A stretch of 64,000 bases of DNA from CAVYXK01 sp963708245 (GCA_963708245.1 OY970201.1:1240001-1304000); one strand, 5' to 3'; shown: positions 46,457 through 55,667, counted from the first letter of the stretch. Notes: generated by a model from the letters alone, not told the origin. Made by a program: numbers and translations.

Positions 46457-47413
46457 TCATCTCAACCCCGATGGCATTTGGATGCCATGCGCCGCAAGCG
46501 CCGGCGCAATCAGCGCAGCGGGATTGTCGGACGCCAGCCGGATAGCGGCTTCGGGCGATACCAATCCCCACTCCACGACATTGTGCACCGCCTGATCCAA
46601 CGTCAGCGAAGAGCCAGCCAGCGTTGTGCTGCCAAGAAGCCGCACCGCGCCATCGGCGGCACGCTCGATGGCCATGCCGGCCAGTTCGTATCGTCCCGCC
46701 GGCGCGGCCGCGGCCGCCGTGGCATCACTCACCAGTATGCTGCGATCGAGCCCCTTGGCACGCAGCAGCACCTTAAGCGCCGCCGGTGGAATGTGAATCC
46801 CGTCGGCGATGAAGCTCGCCCACAGCCGGTCCTCGGCAAGCTGCGCTATCATCGGATTGTTGAATTTGGAGAGCATCCGGCGAAGGCCGTTGCCGAGATG
46901 CGTGCTCAGCGTCGCACCGCCCTCGACTGCGGCAGCAATCTCAGCGAACGACGCGGCGGTATGGCCCAGCGCCACCACTTTGCCGCGCGCCCGGGCCCAA
47001 CGGATCAGCGGCATTGCACCCGGACGCTCCGGCGCCAGGGTCAGCAGCAGGATGGGCCGAGCGAGCGACGCCTCGATCCGCTCGACCAGGGTGCTATCGG
47101 GCGGCACGATGGCCGCCGGCGGATGGCAGCCGGCATAGCCCTCCTCCGGGCTGAGGAAGGGTCCTTCCAGGTGATACCCCGGCACAGTCGCCGGTCCGAG
47201 TCGGCTCGCCGCAACGGCGCGGTCAAGCGCCGCCAGGCGATCAGCCAACAGACCCTCCGGCGCGGTGATGACGGTCGGCAGGCAATGCGCCACGCCAGTC
47301 CGTGCCATCGCGTCCAGCGCATGGTCCAGCGCCTCGGCGGTGATCGTCGTCGAATTGAAGTCGACCCCCGCAAAGCCGTTCACCTGCAGGTCGAACAGAA
47401 CCGCGTTGCGCAT
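46457..47413 (-). CDS. nagA: N-acetylglucosamine-6-phosphate deacetylase, short form
   Basis: A 318-residue amidohydrolase that removes acetate from GlcNAc-6-phosphate in amino-sugar catabolism. Metal and substrate residues are visible in GYHLEGPFLS, ALGHTAA, STHLGNGL, FIADGIHIP and LVSDATAAAA. Relatives are about 380 residues. Here the protein starts directly at DLQVNGFAGVDFNS, the first barrel strand, so most of the small N-terminal beta-sandwich is missing. The second histidine motif reads THLGNGLRRM instead of THLFNAM. The frame is open and codon use normal, so a shortened but possibly functional enzyme is likely. Confidence 0.85.
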   Translation of the reverse strand: MRNAVLFDLQVNGFAGVDFNSTTITAEALDHALDAMARTGVAHCLPTVITAPEGLLADRLAALDRAVAASRLGPATVPGYHLEGPFLSPEEGYAGCHPPAAIVPPDSTLVERIEASLARPILLLTLAPERPGAMPLIRWARARGKVVALGHTAASFAEIAAAVEGGATLSTHLGNGLRRMLSKFNNPMIAQLAEDRLWASFIADGIHIPPAALKVLLRAKGLDRSILVSDATAAAAAPAGRYELAGMAIERAADGAVRLLGSTTLAGSSLTLDQAVHNVVEWGLVSPEAAIRLASDNPAALIAPALAAHGIQMPSGLR

Positions 47414-47577
47414 GCCCGACCTCTTTTTCGGCGAACGTGAAGAGCGGCCCGGAACCTGTCAATCGGCCAGCGGTTTTCTGGCTGTGCCCAAGCCAAGCAA
47501 ACCGCCTCAGTACTTCCCGCTCTGGTGGGTCGCCGCATCGGCGGCTAAGATTGCCAGACGCATTCCTTTCTCGCTCT

Positions 47578-48420
47578 TCAGGCCATGATGTGCAGGCCGG
47601 CATCAACATAGATCGTGTCGCCGGTCATGCCGGAGGCGGCGCCCCCAACGAGGAAAGACACCACCCGACCAACCTCGGCGATATCCACCAGGCGACGCGC
47701 CGGTGCGCGCGACATAGCCGCCTCGACCAGTTCATCGAACGCGGCGATCCCGCTTGCTGCACGGGTGCGCAGCGGGCCAGGCGACACCGCGAACACGCGG
47801 ATGCCCTTGTCGCCCAGTTCGGCGGCGAGGTAGCGAACCGTGGCCTCGAGCGCCGCCTTCACTGGGCCCATGATGTTGTAGTGGTTCACGACCTTGTCGG
47901 AGCCGTAATAACTCATCGTCAGCAGTGTGCCACCATGCGTCATCAGCGGCTCGGCCAGACGCGCCATGGCGATGAAGGAATGGCAGGACACCGCCATCGC
48001 CTGCTGGAAGCCGGCGAGCGAACAGTCCGCGACACGCCCGTGAAGATCAGCGCGCGGGGCAAACACAATCGAATGAACGACAAAATCGAGCCTGCCCCAT
48101 TGTATGGCAATGCGCTCGAACATTGCCTCCATCTGACCCGGCTGCTCGACATCCATCGGCAGGATCAGCGTCGCGTCGAGCTGTTCCGCCAACGGGCGAA
48201 CATAACGCTCGGCTTTTTCGTTTGGGTAGGTCACCGCGAGATCGGCGCCGAAGGCCCGCAGCTTCACCGCGCAGCCATAAGCGATGCTGTACTGATTGGC
48301 GATTCCTACCACCAGCCCGTGCAGGCCTTGCAGCATGTCGCCAACCCGACTATGCGGGTCCCAGACTGTCGCCAGAGGGTCGATCACGCGTAGTCTGGGC
48401 GGAGTAGTCTGTTCAGACAT
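47578..48420 (-). CDS. fabI: Enoyl-[acyl-carrier-protein] reductase (NADH), FabI type
   Basis: A 280-residue short-chain dehydrogenase of the FabI type, catalysing the last step of fatty-acid elongation. The NAD loop is GLVVGIANQYSIAYGCA. The active site shows SYYGSDKVVNHYNIMGPVKAALE, with catalytic Tyr and Lys spaced by six residues as in FabI. The C-terminal SPGPLRTRAASGI and YVDAGLHIM are typical. An N-terminal extension of about 40 residues precedes the Rossmann core. The start at 48420 has AGGA upstream. It lies 109 bases from the DUF3141 gene on the same strand. A second, housekeeping FabI may exist elsewhere. Confidence 0.92.
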   Translation of the reverse strand: MSEQTTPPRLRVIDPLATVWDPHSRVGDMLQGLHGLVVGIANQYSIAYGCAVKLRAFGADLAVTYPNEKAERYVRPLAEQLDATLILPMDVEQPGQMEAMFERIAIQWGRLDFVVHSIVFAPRADLHGRVADCSLAGFQQAMAVSCHSFIAMARLAEPLMTHGGTLLTMSYYGSDKVVNHYNIMGPVKAALEATVRYLAAELGDKGIRVFAVSPGPLRTRAASGIAAFDELVEAAMSRAPARRLVDIAEVGRVVSFLVGGAASGMTGDTIYVDAGLHIMA

Positions 48421-48528
48421 TGAAGGTCCTATCGTCAATTCCGGTGAACCGCCTGGCAACGACCTTTTCTGTCGCCTCAGCCGGAATGGGTAATCATCTC
48501 CATGCTGATCGATACTCGTGGTGATCGA

Positions 48529-50931
48529 TCACTCGCCTGCGACGCTCTCTTCTTCGGAGGCGCGACTCCTGCGGCGCGCGGCCGGCGGCGCTTGCGGCAC
48601 TGCCGGCGCGCCGAGAGTGAGTGGCGCCAAGCTTAGAACGTCGCGCAGGCGCACGAGCATCCGCAGCGTCGCCTCGCTCATCTCCGCCGCGTCGCCAGCG
48701 ATGCCCTGCACCGTCTCGATGGCACGCTCACGATCGGCTTGCAGCGGAATTAGCGCCGGCAGCGATGTGACGGCCGCTTCGGGCGCGAAATCCACGATCA
48801 GCGTCTGCTCAGCGATCACCCGCGCGCGCTGTTCGGGCCCCAGGCTGCGGAATGGCTCCGTGCTGTTCAGGACAGCACTCGACCGTTCCAGCCGGGACTG
48901 CCGAACCTCGCCGCGCGATCTTGCGATCAGAATTAGCATCCGGATCACGGCCTCGGCGTAGCCGCCGCGATCTACATTCATCAGCGCCGCCTGCACCGCC
49001 GGCAGTTCGCGCAGTGTCTGGCCGATCTGCGCACCAACGCCGGCACGTCCAGCCTCAGCCAGCCGCGACAGTATCGGATTACCCCAGATAGCGAAGAAGC
49101 TCAATTCTTGCCAAGCGTCCAGCATGTCGTGGCAGAACTTCATGCCAGTTTCGACCATGTCGCCGAATTGCCGCTCCGCCTGGACGAACGGGTTTGCCGC
49201 ATCGGCCGGCCTCCGCGCCCCACGCACGGCCTCGGCTAGAGCCGCCACCGGCTGCATCGCAGGGTTTCGGTCGCTGAGCAGGTAGCGTCGCAGGCGCAGC
49301 GGATGGCTGTGCATCATCGCCTCTGCGGAGGCCGGGCTTACCATGGCCTGCACAAAGGGCCGCGCCGTTATTTCGTATGTGTCCACGGCGATCTGCGACA
49401 TCCGATCGACCAGCACAAAAGGCGTCTCATCATCACGGCCGTCGCCCAGTTGGCTGAGGTCAGCCATGATGCGTTCCTCGAAGCCCACGGTGAACTCCGC
49501 ATTCACGCCCTCGCCGATCTTCTGTTCGATGCGCATCTCGTAAAGGCCAGGCGCAAGCGCTTCGATCGCTTCCAGCGTGGAGACGATGCGGTCGTGCTCC
49601 TTTCTCGCCACCTTGGCAGAGACGAAGATGCCGAGATGACCGATATCCTTGTGCACCATGTAGATGATGCGCTGGCCGCAGGCACGGATTTCCTGCTCAT
49701 TTTCATACACTGCGGGAATCCAGTTCAGCGCCTGCTGCGGGGGCGTGATATCGTCGCCGTGGCTGGCGAATACGATGATCGGTGCCTTGATCTTGCGCAG
49801 ATCCACCGGGCCGCGCCCGGCCAGGATCGCGGTGCCCTTCTGCAGCCGATTACCGATGAACAGATTTTCTACAATCCAGCGAATTTCGGCTTCGTTCATG
49901 AAATAGAAACTCGACCACCAGCGCTCGAAGCCAGCGAAGCGCGCCCCTTCAGTATCGGCGTTGACGTACAGATTGAAATATTTGCGCCACCATGTGTTGC
50001 CCGGGTTCATTGTCTCGAAGTTGAGCACAAGGTTGGCGCCGTCGAACCGGCCGTTGCCGAGGTCCGAGAGCAGGAGCGCTGTCCATGCGCCGCCGGTCAA
50101 TCCGCCGAGATAGCGCAGCGGGTTGTGTCCCTGCACGCCAGCCCAGAGGCTCATGGGCGCGCCGTTAGCGATGACCGGCCCGGTCACGTCCGGGTTCGAC
50201 GCGGCCAGCAGCATCGCCGCCCACCCGCCCTGGCAGTTGCCAAGAACCACCGGCTTCGGTGCAGCGGGATGGCGTGCGGCGATTTCTCGCACGAAGTGGC
50301 CCTCGGCAGCGGTCACGTCGGCCAGGGTCTGGTCCGGTTCGGGCTGCGCACGGAATATCACGAAATACACCGGGTGGCCATGGTTCAGCGCCACGCCGAC
50401 CTGGCTATCCGACTTGAAGCCGCCAATCCCTGGGCCGTGGCCGGCACGCGGGTCGATGATCATGTAGGGGCGCTTCGTCGGATCAATCGTCATTCCCGAT
50501 TCCGGCAGTATCTGCACCAGCAGATAGTTCACCGGACGCGGCAGCGTGTGGCCGTCCAGGACGATGGCGTAGTCGTACAGCAGCACCGGCTCCGCTATGT
50601 CGCGCGTCTGTTCCCGTGCCACCGCGCCGTTGCCGACTTCGCGCAAGGTATCGAGCGTCAGGATCATGCGCTGCGCGGCGTCGCCGACATAATCGGACCA
50701 CGCCGCGAACAACTCCTGGGGCGCGCGCGGTTGCGACCACAGCGCACGCTGAGCCTCGACGTGCTTACGCATGAGTTTGCCATGAACATCAGCCACGCGT
50801 CGGAGATGATCGAGCGCCAGCAGGCCAAGTGACTGACCGAGCGTGGCCGCTTCTCCGACACGACCCGCCAGTTTTTCAATCTGCCGAGGATCGGGCACAA
50901 TGTGTCGGAAGCTGTCAATGGATTGCGACAA
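48529..50931 (-). CDS. DUF3141 alpha/beta-hydrolase-like protein (PHB-metabolism type)
   Basis: An 800-residue DUF3141 protein, distantly related to PhaC-type hydrolases. The N-terminal helical region (LDHLRRVADVHGKLMRKHVE) resembles PHA synthase N-termini. The hydrolase core has PYMIIDPRAGHGPGIGGFKS, the nucleophile-elbow-like VLGNCQGGWAAMLLA with Cys, as in PHA synthases, and FASHGDDITPPQQALNW carrying the acid. The C-terminal 300 residues are helical. Start at a TTG, eight bases after a GGGGG run, is the best fit. In other proteobacteria such genes commonly neighbour fabI, as here. Enzymatic function is unproven. Confidence 0.8.
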   Translation of the reverse strand: MSQSIDSFRHIVPDPRQIEKLAGRVGEAATLGQSLGLLALDHLRRVADVHGKLMRKHVEAQRALWSQPRAPQELFAAWSDYVGDAAQRMILTLDTLREVGNGAVAREQTRDIAEPVLLYDYAIVLDGHTLPRPVNYLLVQILPESGMTIDPTKRPYMIIDPRAGHGPGIGGFKSDSQVGVALNHGHPVYFVIFRAQPEPDQTLADVTAAEGHFVREIAARHPAAPKPVVLGNCQGGWAAMLLAASNPDVTGPVIANGAPMSLWAGVQGHNPLRYLGGLTGGAWTALLLSDLGNGRFDGANLVLNFETMNPGNTWWRKYFNLYVNADTEGARFAGFERWWSSFYFMNEAEIRWIVENLFIGNRLQKGTAILAGRGPVDLRKIKAPIIVFASHGDDITPPQQALNWIPAVYENEQEIRACGQRIIYMVHKDIGHLGIFVSAKVARKEHDRIVSTLEAIEALAPGLYEMRIEQKIGEGVNAEFTVGFEERIMADLSQLGDGRDDETPFVLVDRMSQIAVDTYEITARPFVQAMVSPASAEAMMHSHPLRLRRYLLSDRNPAMQPVAALAEAVRGARRPADAANPFVQAERQFGDMVETGMKFCHDMLDAWQELSFFAIWGNPILSRLAEAGRAGVGAQIGQTLRELPAVQAALMNVDRGGYAEAVIRMLILIARSRGEVRQSRLERSSAVLNSTEPFRSLGPEQRARVIAEQTLIVDFAPEAAVTSLPALIPLQADRERAIETVQGIAGDAAEMSEATLRMLVRLRDVLSLAPLTLGAPAVPQAPPAARRRSRASEEESVAGE

Positions 50932-51207
50932 GGCACGTACCCCCAATGAATGATAAGCCTCGCCTTGAGTGATTGTTGGGCCCAGTGTCCTGCGGCTCCC
51001 CAACGAGGGTCTTACGCCAGCGCCTCGCGCTATTGTTGTTACAGTTTGGCGACACATGCGAATGCAGCCATTTGGTCCTCTATACATTTCACATCAGAAG
51101 ACGGATTAGCGGTGCCTGAACGTCAATTTTGCTTCGTAGGTCCACCGAGGGTTCTGTTCGGGGTGGCAGAACAACAAATGCTCCAACGTCGGAGGAGGCC
51201 GCCAGAT

Positions 51208-51999
51208 ATGCGTGCGGCCGTCTCGGTTGCGCTCGCCGATGCGTTGTGCGGCGACCCAGCGCCTGAAAATGCCGTCGCGACAGGAAGCGCCATCGCTGCG
51301 GCGGTTACAGCCCATGCCGCGTCCTTCGCTCCCGCGAGCGAGCCGGCCTATCATGATCAGCACCATCAGGCCGAAGCGACCGTTGCTATGGGATGGTTGT
51401 GCGCCCGGGCGCGCCGCCTGGGTCTTCTAACGCCTGAGGTCGCCGTGGCTGGTGTGCTTGCGATGGCAGGGCATGACCTGCTGCACAACGGTACCTGGCC
51501 CGCTGCGGGCGTGCTGGAGGCGCGGTCAGCTGACGTCACGGTGGCGCTAGGTGCCGAGGCCGGACTCGATGCGGCGTCATTGGCGGCAATTCGTCGTGTA
51601 ATCCTCGCCACCGATCCGGGCCGCCCGCAGGCCGAACGGGATGCGGACGATCTCCTTTGCCGGCTCGCACAGGAAGCTGACGTGTTCGGTAGCCTGACGC
51701 CGGAACTGGGTTGGCAACTCAGCCACGCCCTTGCGCTCGAGGCGGAAGCCGCTGGACATTGGTTCGATCCTCCGGTTGCGAGCTACGCGGGCCGGCAGGC
51801 GCTGCTGCTCCAGCACCGGATCGCCACCCAGGCCGGCCGGGAACTTGGGTTGGAGGCTGCCGTCGCGGACCAAATCGCGGCGATGGCCGTGTTTGGCGAT
51901 GGCAATGCCGAGCGAGGGGCCGCGTGGCTGGACGCGCTACCGCCCGGACGCGCAAGGGCAGACTACGTGGCGGCGCTAGCGGCAGTGGTGCCGGAATGA
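51208..51999 (+). CDS. Class I-type cyclic nucleotide phosphodiesterase (HD fold)
   Basis: A 263-residue soluble protein with the metal-binding pattern of class I cyclic nucleotide phosphodiesterases. YHDQHH has His at 49 and 53, as in YHNxxH; AGHDLLHNG has H89-D90 and H93, as in HDxxHxG; and EADVF has D158 as the last metal ligand. These are spaced as expected. GGAGGAGG precedes the ATG at 51208. Its stop overlaps the start of an adenylate/guanylate cyclase gene in ATGA, so synthesis and breakdown enzymes are made together. It probably hydrolyses cAMP or cGMP. A generic HD phosphohydrolase is the main alternative. Confidence 0.75.
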   Translation: MRAAVSVALADALCGDPAPENAVATGSAIAAAVTAHAASFAPASEPAYHDQHHQAEATVAMGWLCARARRLGLLTPEVAVAGVLAMAGHDLLHNGTWPAAGVLEARSADVTVALGAEAGLDAASLAAIRRVILATDPGRPQAERDADDLLCRLAQEADVFGSLTPELGWQLSHALALEAEAAGHWFDPPVASYAGRQALLLQHRIATQAGRELGLEAAVADQIAAMAVFGDGNAERGAAWLDALPPGRARADYVAALAAVVPE

Positions 52000-54107
52000 G
52001 GCTCAGGCCACGGCTGAGCTTCACGGTCACCATCCTGATCGCGTTCACCGTGGTGTTCACTGCGGGCCTGGGGTTGGCCGTCCTCGGCTTTCTCAGCGCC
52101 GGCGAGCGCGCCGCCGTGACCACAGCCGATACCAGCCTCGCTGAGGTCGCAGCCACTGTCTCTGCGCGCGCCGACGCCCTCGTCCGGCCAGTGCTTACGC
52201 TCCTCCGTTACGTCGCCAGCACTGGGATAGCGCTCAAGACACCGATCATGGCCGACACGGCCGCGCCATTGCTCTCCATGCTGGCCGCGGAGCCGGAGGT
52301 TCGCACCGTATCGGTTGGCTGGCCCGACGGGACCCTGTTTCAGGCGGCGCCGGTCGATGCTGTATCGCGCTCGATCAGCCCCGAGGTCCCCAAAGAGGCC
52401 GCCTTCGTGCTGCGCTTCTACCGCCCTCATGCCGAAGCGGCGACCTGGGTGTTTCTGACTGCCGATCAAACGCCGATCACCGCCACCGGATACGGACGTC
52501 CTGATGATCCGCGCGACCAGCAGTGGTACTTGCAGGCCCAAACCCCCGGAATGCACATTTCGACGCTCTACATGCTCGGCCTATCGCATCGTCCAGGACT
52601 GAGTGTGAGCAGCCTGCTGACGAATGGTGGCGTCGTTGCCTTTGACATCACCCTCGCCAGTCTTGGGGCGTTCCTGCGCGCGCAGCAGGTGACGCCGCAT
52701 ACGCTCGCGTTCCTGTTCAGCGATGTCGGTATCCTGCTCGCCTACCCCGATGATGCGCGTGCAGTCGGGTTGGCTCTTGCCGGCGACGTGACCTGGACGA
52801 CGCTACAAGCCTCGGGCGACCCCCTGTTGCATGCGGTGTGGGACGCATACGCGACCACCCGGCTCGCGCCGGGACAAGGAACCCTTCTCAACGTCAATGG
52901 CACCGAGACTCTAGTGCGGTTGGAAGCGATCGAGGGTCTCGCCGATACGCCAGTGCTGGTGGCGGTGACGGCACCACGCAGCGACTTCACCTCGGCAGTG
53001 GATGCGTCCGTGCGCTATGGCGCGCTGCTCGCTCTTGGCGCGTTCCTGATCGGCATAGTCGCGATCGTTATCGTGTCATGGCGCGTGGCTCGACCTCTCC
53101 GCGTGCTCACGCGCGAGGCGCAGTCAATCCGGCGGTTGGAGTTTGCCGCTCCCGTGGTCCTGCAAAGCCATATCACCGAGGTGGAACGCCTGGCTGAGGC
53201 GGTCGCAGCGATGAAGGCAACTCTCCGCAGCTTCGCAGTCTATCTGCCGCGCGATCTGGTGCGCCAGTATCTCGCCGCCGGCACGGAGCCACGCCTCGGC
53301 GGCGAGCGGATTCCGCTCAGCCTGATGTTCACCGATATCCAGGGGTTCACCACCATCGGGGAAAAACTGGATCCGATGGAATTGACGCAGATCGCATCGG
53401 CCTATTTCGAGGAGGTTACCAGCGAGCTACTGGCTGCCGGTGCGACGATAGACAAATACATCGGCGATGCCGTTATGGCGTTCTGGAATGCGCCGCGCCG
53501 GGACCCCGCACATGCCGCACACGCTTGTGCCGCGGCACTGCGCACGCGCGCTGTCACCGTACGGCTGGCTGAGAAGTTCGTCGCGCGCGGCTGGCCCGCG
53601 CTGCCGACACGGTTCGGCGTGCATACGGGTGAGGCGGTTGTGGGCAATGTCGGCTCGAGCGATCGTATGACCTTCACTGCCATGGGCGGAGTGGTGAATC
53701 TTGCCAACCGCCTGGAAGGTCTGAACAAACTCTATGGTACCCAGATCCTAGTGAGTGAAACGACACGCGCCGCCGCTGGGCGGCGCTTCGTGTTCCGACC
53801 CGTCGATATCGTCATCGCGAAGGGTACCGCATCACCTATGCCGGTGCATGAACTGCTTGGCTTCGCTGACACGGAGGCGCCCGCAGAGCTGCGCGTGCGA
53901 GACGCTGATATCGCGTCACTGGTGACGTGGACGGCGTGCGTCGAGGCGTACCGCGAAGGCCGGTTTGATGATGCGCGCGCAGCGCTGGCGGCGATGCGAT
54001 GCAAGTCAGGGTTTCCGGTTGCCAAAATCTGCGCCGCTCGCCTGGCGCAATTGGGCAGCATGGCCCCGCCTGGTTGGTCTCCCGCGGAGCGGCCGACTGT
54101 CAAGTGA
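51996..54107 (+). CDS. Membrane class III adenylate/guanylate cyclase
   Basis: A 703-residue receptor cyclase. Helix one (VTILIAFTVVFTAGLGLAVL) and helix two (YGALLALGAFLIGIVAIVIV) flank a periplasmic Cache-type sensor of about 310 residues, including DDPRDQQWYLQAQ typical of dCache. A HAMP segment (RVARPLRVLTREAQSIRRLE) follows. The catalytic domain has metal Asp residues in FTDIQGFTTIGEKLD and DKYIGDAVMAFW, the latter also with the substrate Lys, and the transition-state Asn/Arg in GGVVNLANRLEGL. A C-terminal tail may regulate. It starts inside the phosphodiesterase stop (ATGA). Lys and Asp positions suggest ATP as substrate. Confidence 0.92.
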   Translation: MRLRPRLSFTVTILIAFTVVFTAGLGLAVLGFLSAGERAAVTTADTSLAEVAATVSARADALVRPVLTLLRYVASTGIALKTPIMADTAAPLLSMLAAEPEVRTVSVGWPDGTLFQAAPVDAVSRSISPEVPKEAAFVLRFYRPHAEAATWVFLTADQTPITATGYGRPDDPRDQQWYLQAQTPGMHISTLYMLGLSHRPGLSVSSLLTNGGVVAFDITLASLGAFLRAQQVTPHTLAFLFSDVGILLAYPDDARAVGLALAGDVTWTTLQASGDPLLHAVWDAYATTRLAPGQGTLLNVNGTETLVRLEAIEGLADTPVLVAVTAPRSDFTSAVDASVRYGALLALGAFLIGIVAIVIVSWRVARPLRVLTREAQSIRRLEFAAPVVLQSHITEVERLAEAVAAMKATLRSFAVYLPRDLVRQYLAAGTEPRLGGERIPLSLMFTDIQGFTTIGEKLDPMELTQIASAYFEEVTSELLAAGATIDKYIGDAVMAFWNAPRRDPAHAAHACAAALRTRAVTVRLAEKFVARGWPALPTRFGVHTGEAVVGNVGSSDRMTFTAMGGVVNLANRLEGLNKLYGTQILVSETTRAAAGRRFVFRPVDIVIAKGTASPMPVHELLGFADTEAPAELRVRDADIASLVTWTACVEAYREGRFDDARAALAAMRCKSGFPVAKICAARLAQLGSMAPPGWSPAERPTVK

Positions 54108-54124
54108 CCGACGAGGAAATGCCG

Positions 54125-55150
54125 ATGACGCATGCCGGCAACTGCAAGAAGATCAAGCTTGCGCTGCAGGGCGGCGGCGCACACGGCGCCTTCACCTGGG
54201 GCGTGCTGGACCGACTGCTCGCCGACCCGCGGTTGGAGATCGAGGCCGTGGTGGGCACGAGCGCCGGCGCGATGAATGCCGCCGTGCTGGTTGACGGGCT
54301 GGCAAGAGGCGGCCCAGAAGGGGCTCGGCAGCAGTTGCAGGCGTTCTGGGATGGCGTGGCGGCGCTGGCCGCTTCGTCGCCCCTCCAGCCCAGTCCGCTC
54401 GATCGCATGCTCGGCCTTGGCAACATGGATTTCTCGCCGACTTGGCGGGTCGCCGATGTGCTAAACAAGGTATTTTCGCCGTACGAGCTGAATCCGGCGA
54501 ACAACAATCCATTGCGGGACCTTCTGGGGCAGACAGTGGATTTCGAGCGCCTGCGGGAGAGTGACGGGCCGGGGTTGTTCGTCTGCGCAACCAACGTGCT
54601 GACCGGGCGTCTGCGAGTGTTCGACCGGCGTGAAATCACCAGCGCCGCCGTGATGGCGTCGGCCTGCCTGCCAACATTGTTCCAGGCGGTCGAGGTTGAT
54701 GGCGAGCACTATTGGGATGGCGGCTTTTGCGGCAATCCACCGATCTTTCCGCTTATCTACATGGGTGGTGGCCCCGACGTACTAATCGTCCAGCTCAACC
54801 CGATCAACATTCCCGCCGTGCCGCAGGACGTCCGCGGCATCATCGACCGCATCAACACTCTCTCCTTCAATTCATCCCTGATGCGGGAGATGCGCATGAT
54901 CAAGTTCGTTACCGATCTGATCGACCAAGGTAAGCTTCCCCCCGGGCAGTACTTGAGGATCAACATTCACACGATCGATGCAGAAGCGGAACTCGCCGCG
55001 CTCAGCCCGCCGTCAAAGCTGAATGCGGACAAGGCTTTCCTTCTGCGGCTGCATACACTCGGTGTCGGCAAGACTGAGGCATTCCTGGACGCGCACTTCG
55101 ATGCAATCGGCCGGCGTTCCACAACCGACATCGTCGCGAAATTCTTCTGA
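54125..55150 (+). CDS. Patatin-like phospholipase (second copy)
   Basis: A 341-residue patatin. Motifs are ALQGGGAHGAFTWGVLDRLL, the nucleophile GTSAGAMNAAV, and YWDGGFCGNPPIFPL with the catalytic Asp. It shares long stretches with the patatin at 19496-20584, including the C-terminal FLDAHFDAIGRRSTTDI-like end, so they are paralogues. Start at 54125 gives a good distance from GAGGAA; ATG 54119 is too close. It begins 17 bases after the cyclase stop and is probably the third gene of the phosphodiesterase-cyclase operon. It ends close to island DNA. Confidence 0.9.
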   Translation: MTHAGNCKKIKLALQGGGAHGAFTWGVLDRLLADPRLEIEAVVGTSAGAMNAAVLVDGLARGGPEGARQQLQAFWDGVAALAASSPLQPSPLDRMLGLGNMDFSPTWRVADVLNKVFSPYELNPANNNPLRDLLGQTVDFERLRESDGPGLFVCATNVLTGRLRVFDRREITSAAVMASACLPTLFQAVEVDGEHYWDGGFCGNPPIFPLIYMGGGPDVLIVQLNPINIPAVPQDVRGIIDRINTLSFNSSLMREMRMIKFVTDLIDQGKLPPGQYLRINIHTIDAEAELAALSPPSKLNADKAFLLRLHTLGVGKTEAFLDAHFDAIGRRSTTDIVAKFF

Positions 55151-55205
55151 TGCGTGGGAACACGTGAAGTCAGCGATTTCTTCAATCTGATCTGAGCTGT
55201 CTGCG

Positions 55206-55494
55206 TCAACATATCCGGCTAGTGTGTCCGGTGTTTCCTGACCTCTGACGGAGGTGCTGTGGACCCCAATGAGGGCGTCGGGTGCGGCCACTCGCGTTGC
55301 GCCGGCCGCAAAGATCAGGAAGCACGCAGAGGCGCATGTCGCGCCGGTCGGCACGGCCACCAGGAGATGCTCCGCCGAGACGAACATAGCGATCTTGTAG
55401 CTTCACTGAGGTTGCCGCCAGGGCTGTCCAGGGCGAATGCGACGACATGACTCCCTGAGGGGAGGTTTTTCAGAGTGCGTAGCAGGCGCGCCAT
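55206..55494 (-). pseudogene. ClpP-class periplasmic protease-like fragment, frameshifted and truncated
   Basis: One frame reads MARLLRTLKNLPSGSHVVAF then ALDSPGGNLSEATR. After a shift near 55401 another frame reads MFVSAEHLLVAVPTGATCAS and ACFLIFAAG, then IGVHSTS. These are conserved parts of COG3904-type proteins, ClpP/crotonase-fold with DSPGG, the CASAC serine and IGVHS. The C-terminal third is missing; the sequence runs into unrelated DNA at about 55206. Frameshift plus truncation marks a dead gene at the island boundary. Confidence 0.65.
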
Positions 55495-55553
55495 GTCACT
55501 CTACTGATCACTGTTGCCATCCTGGCGCTGTCGCGGGCGCCGATCCGGGAAGC

Positions 55554-55580
55554 TGGCGTCCCGTACGGGATTCGAACCCA
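55554..55580 (-). other. tRNA 3'-end fragment (Arg-like), probable old att site
   Basis: On the minus strand 27 bases read as a T-arm and acceptor end: GGGTTCGAATCCC, then GTACGGGAC, discriminator G and CCA. Upstream of the T-arm the sequence does not fold into the rest of a tRNA. The acceptor strand ACGGGAC-G-CCA resembles arginine tRNAs. It lies 42 bases left of a second tRNA 3' fragment. Integrases commonly leave such 3' copies as attachment sites. Confidence 0.6.
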
Positions 55581-55622
55581 TATTTACAACGTGAGAGGCT
55601 GGAAAATCGAGTTCGGTAAAAG

Positions 55623-55667
<45 letters not shown>

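Noticed and set aside
49303..50832. 509-codon plus-strand frame
   Set aside because: It is antisense to the DUF3141 gene; its composition (His/Arg-rich) is typical of a shadow frame.
51996..55150. CBASS-type anti-phage operon
   Set aside because: The cyclase is a Cache-HAMP class III enzyme rather than a CD-NTase, and no Cap2/Cap3 or HORMA/TRIP13 genes are present. Only the patatin is reminiscent.
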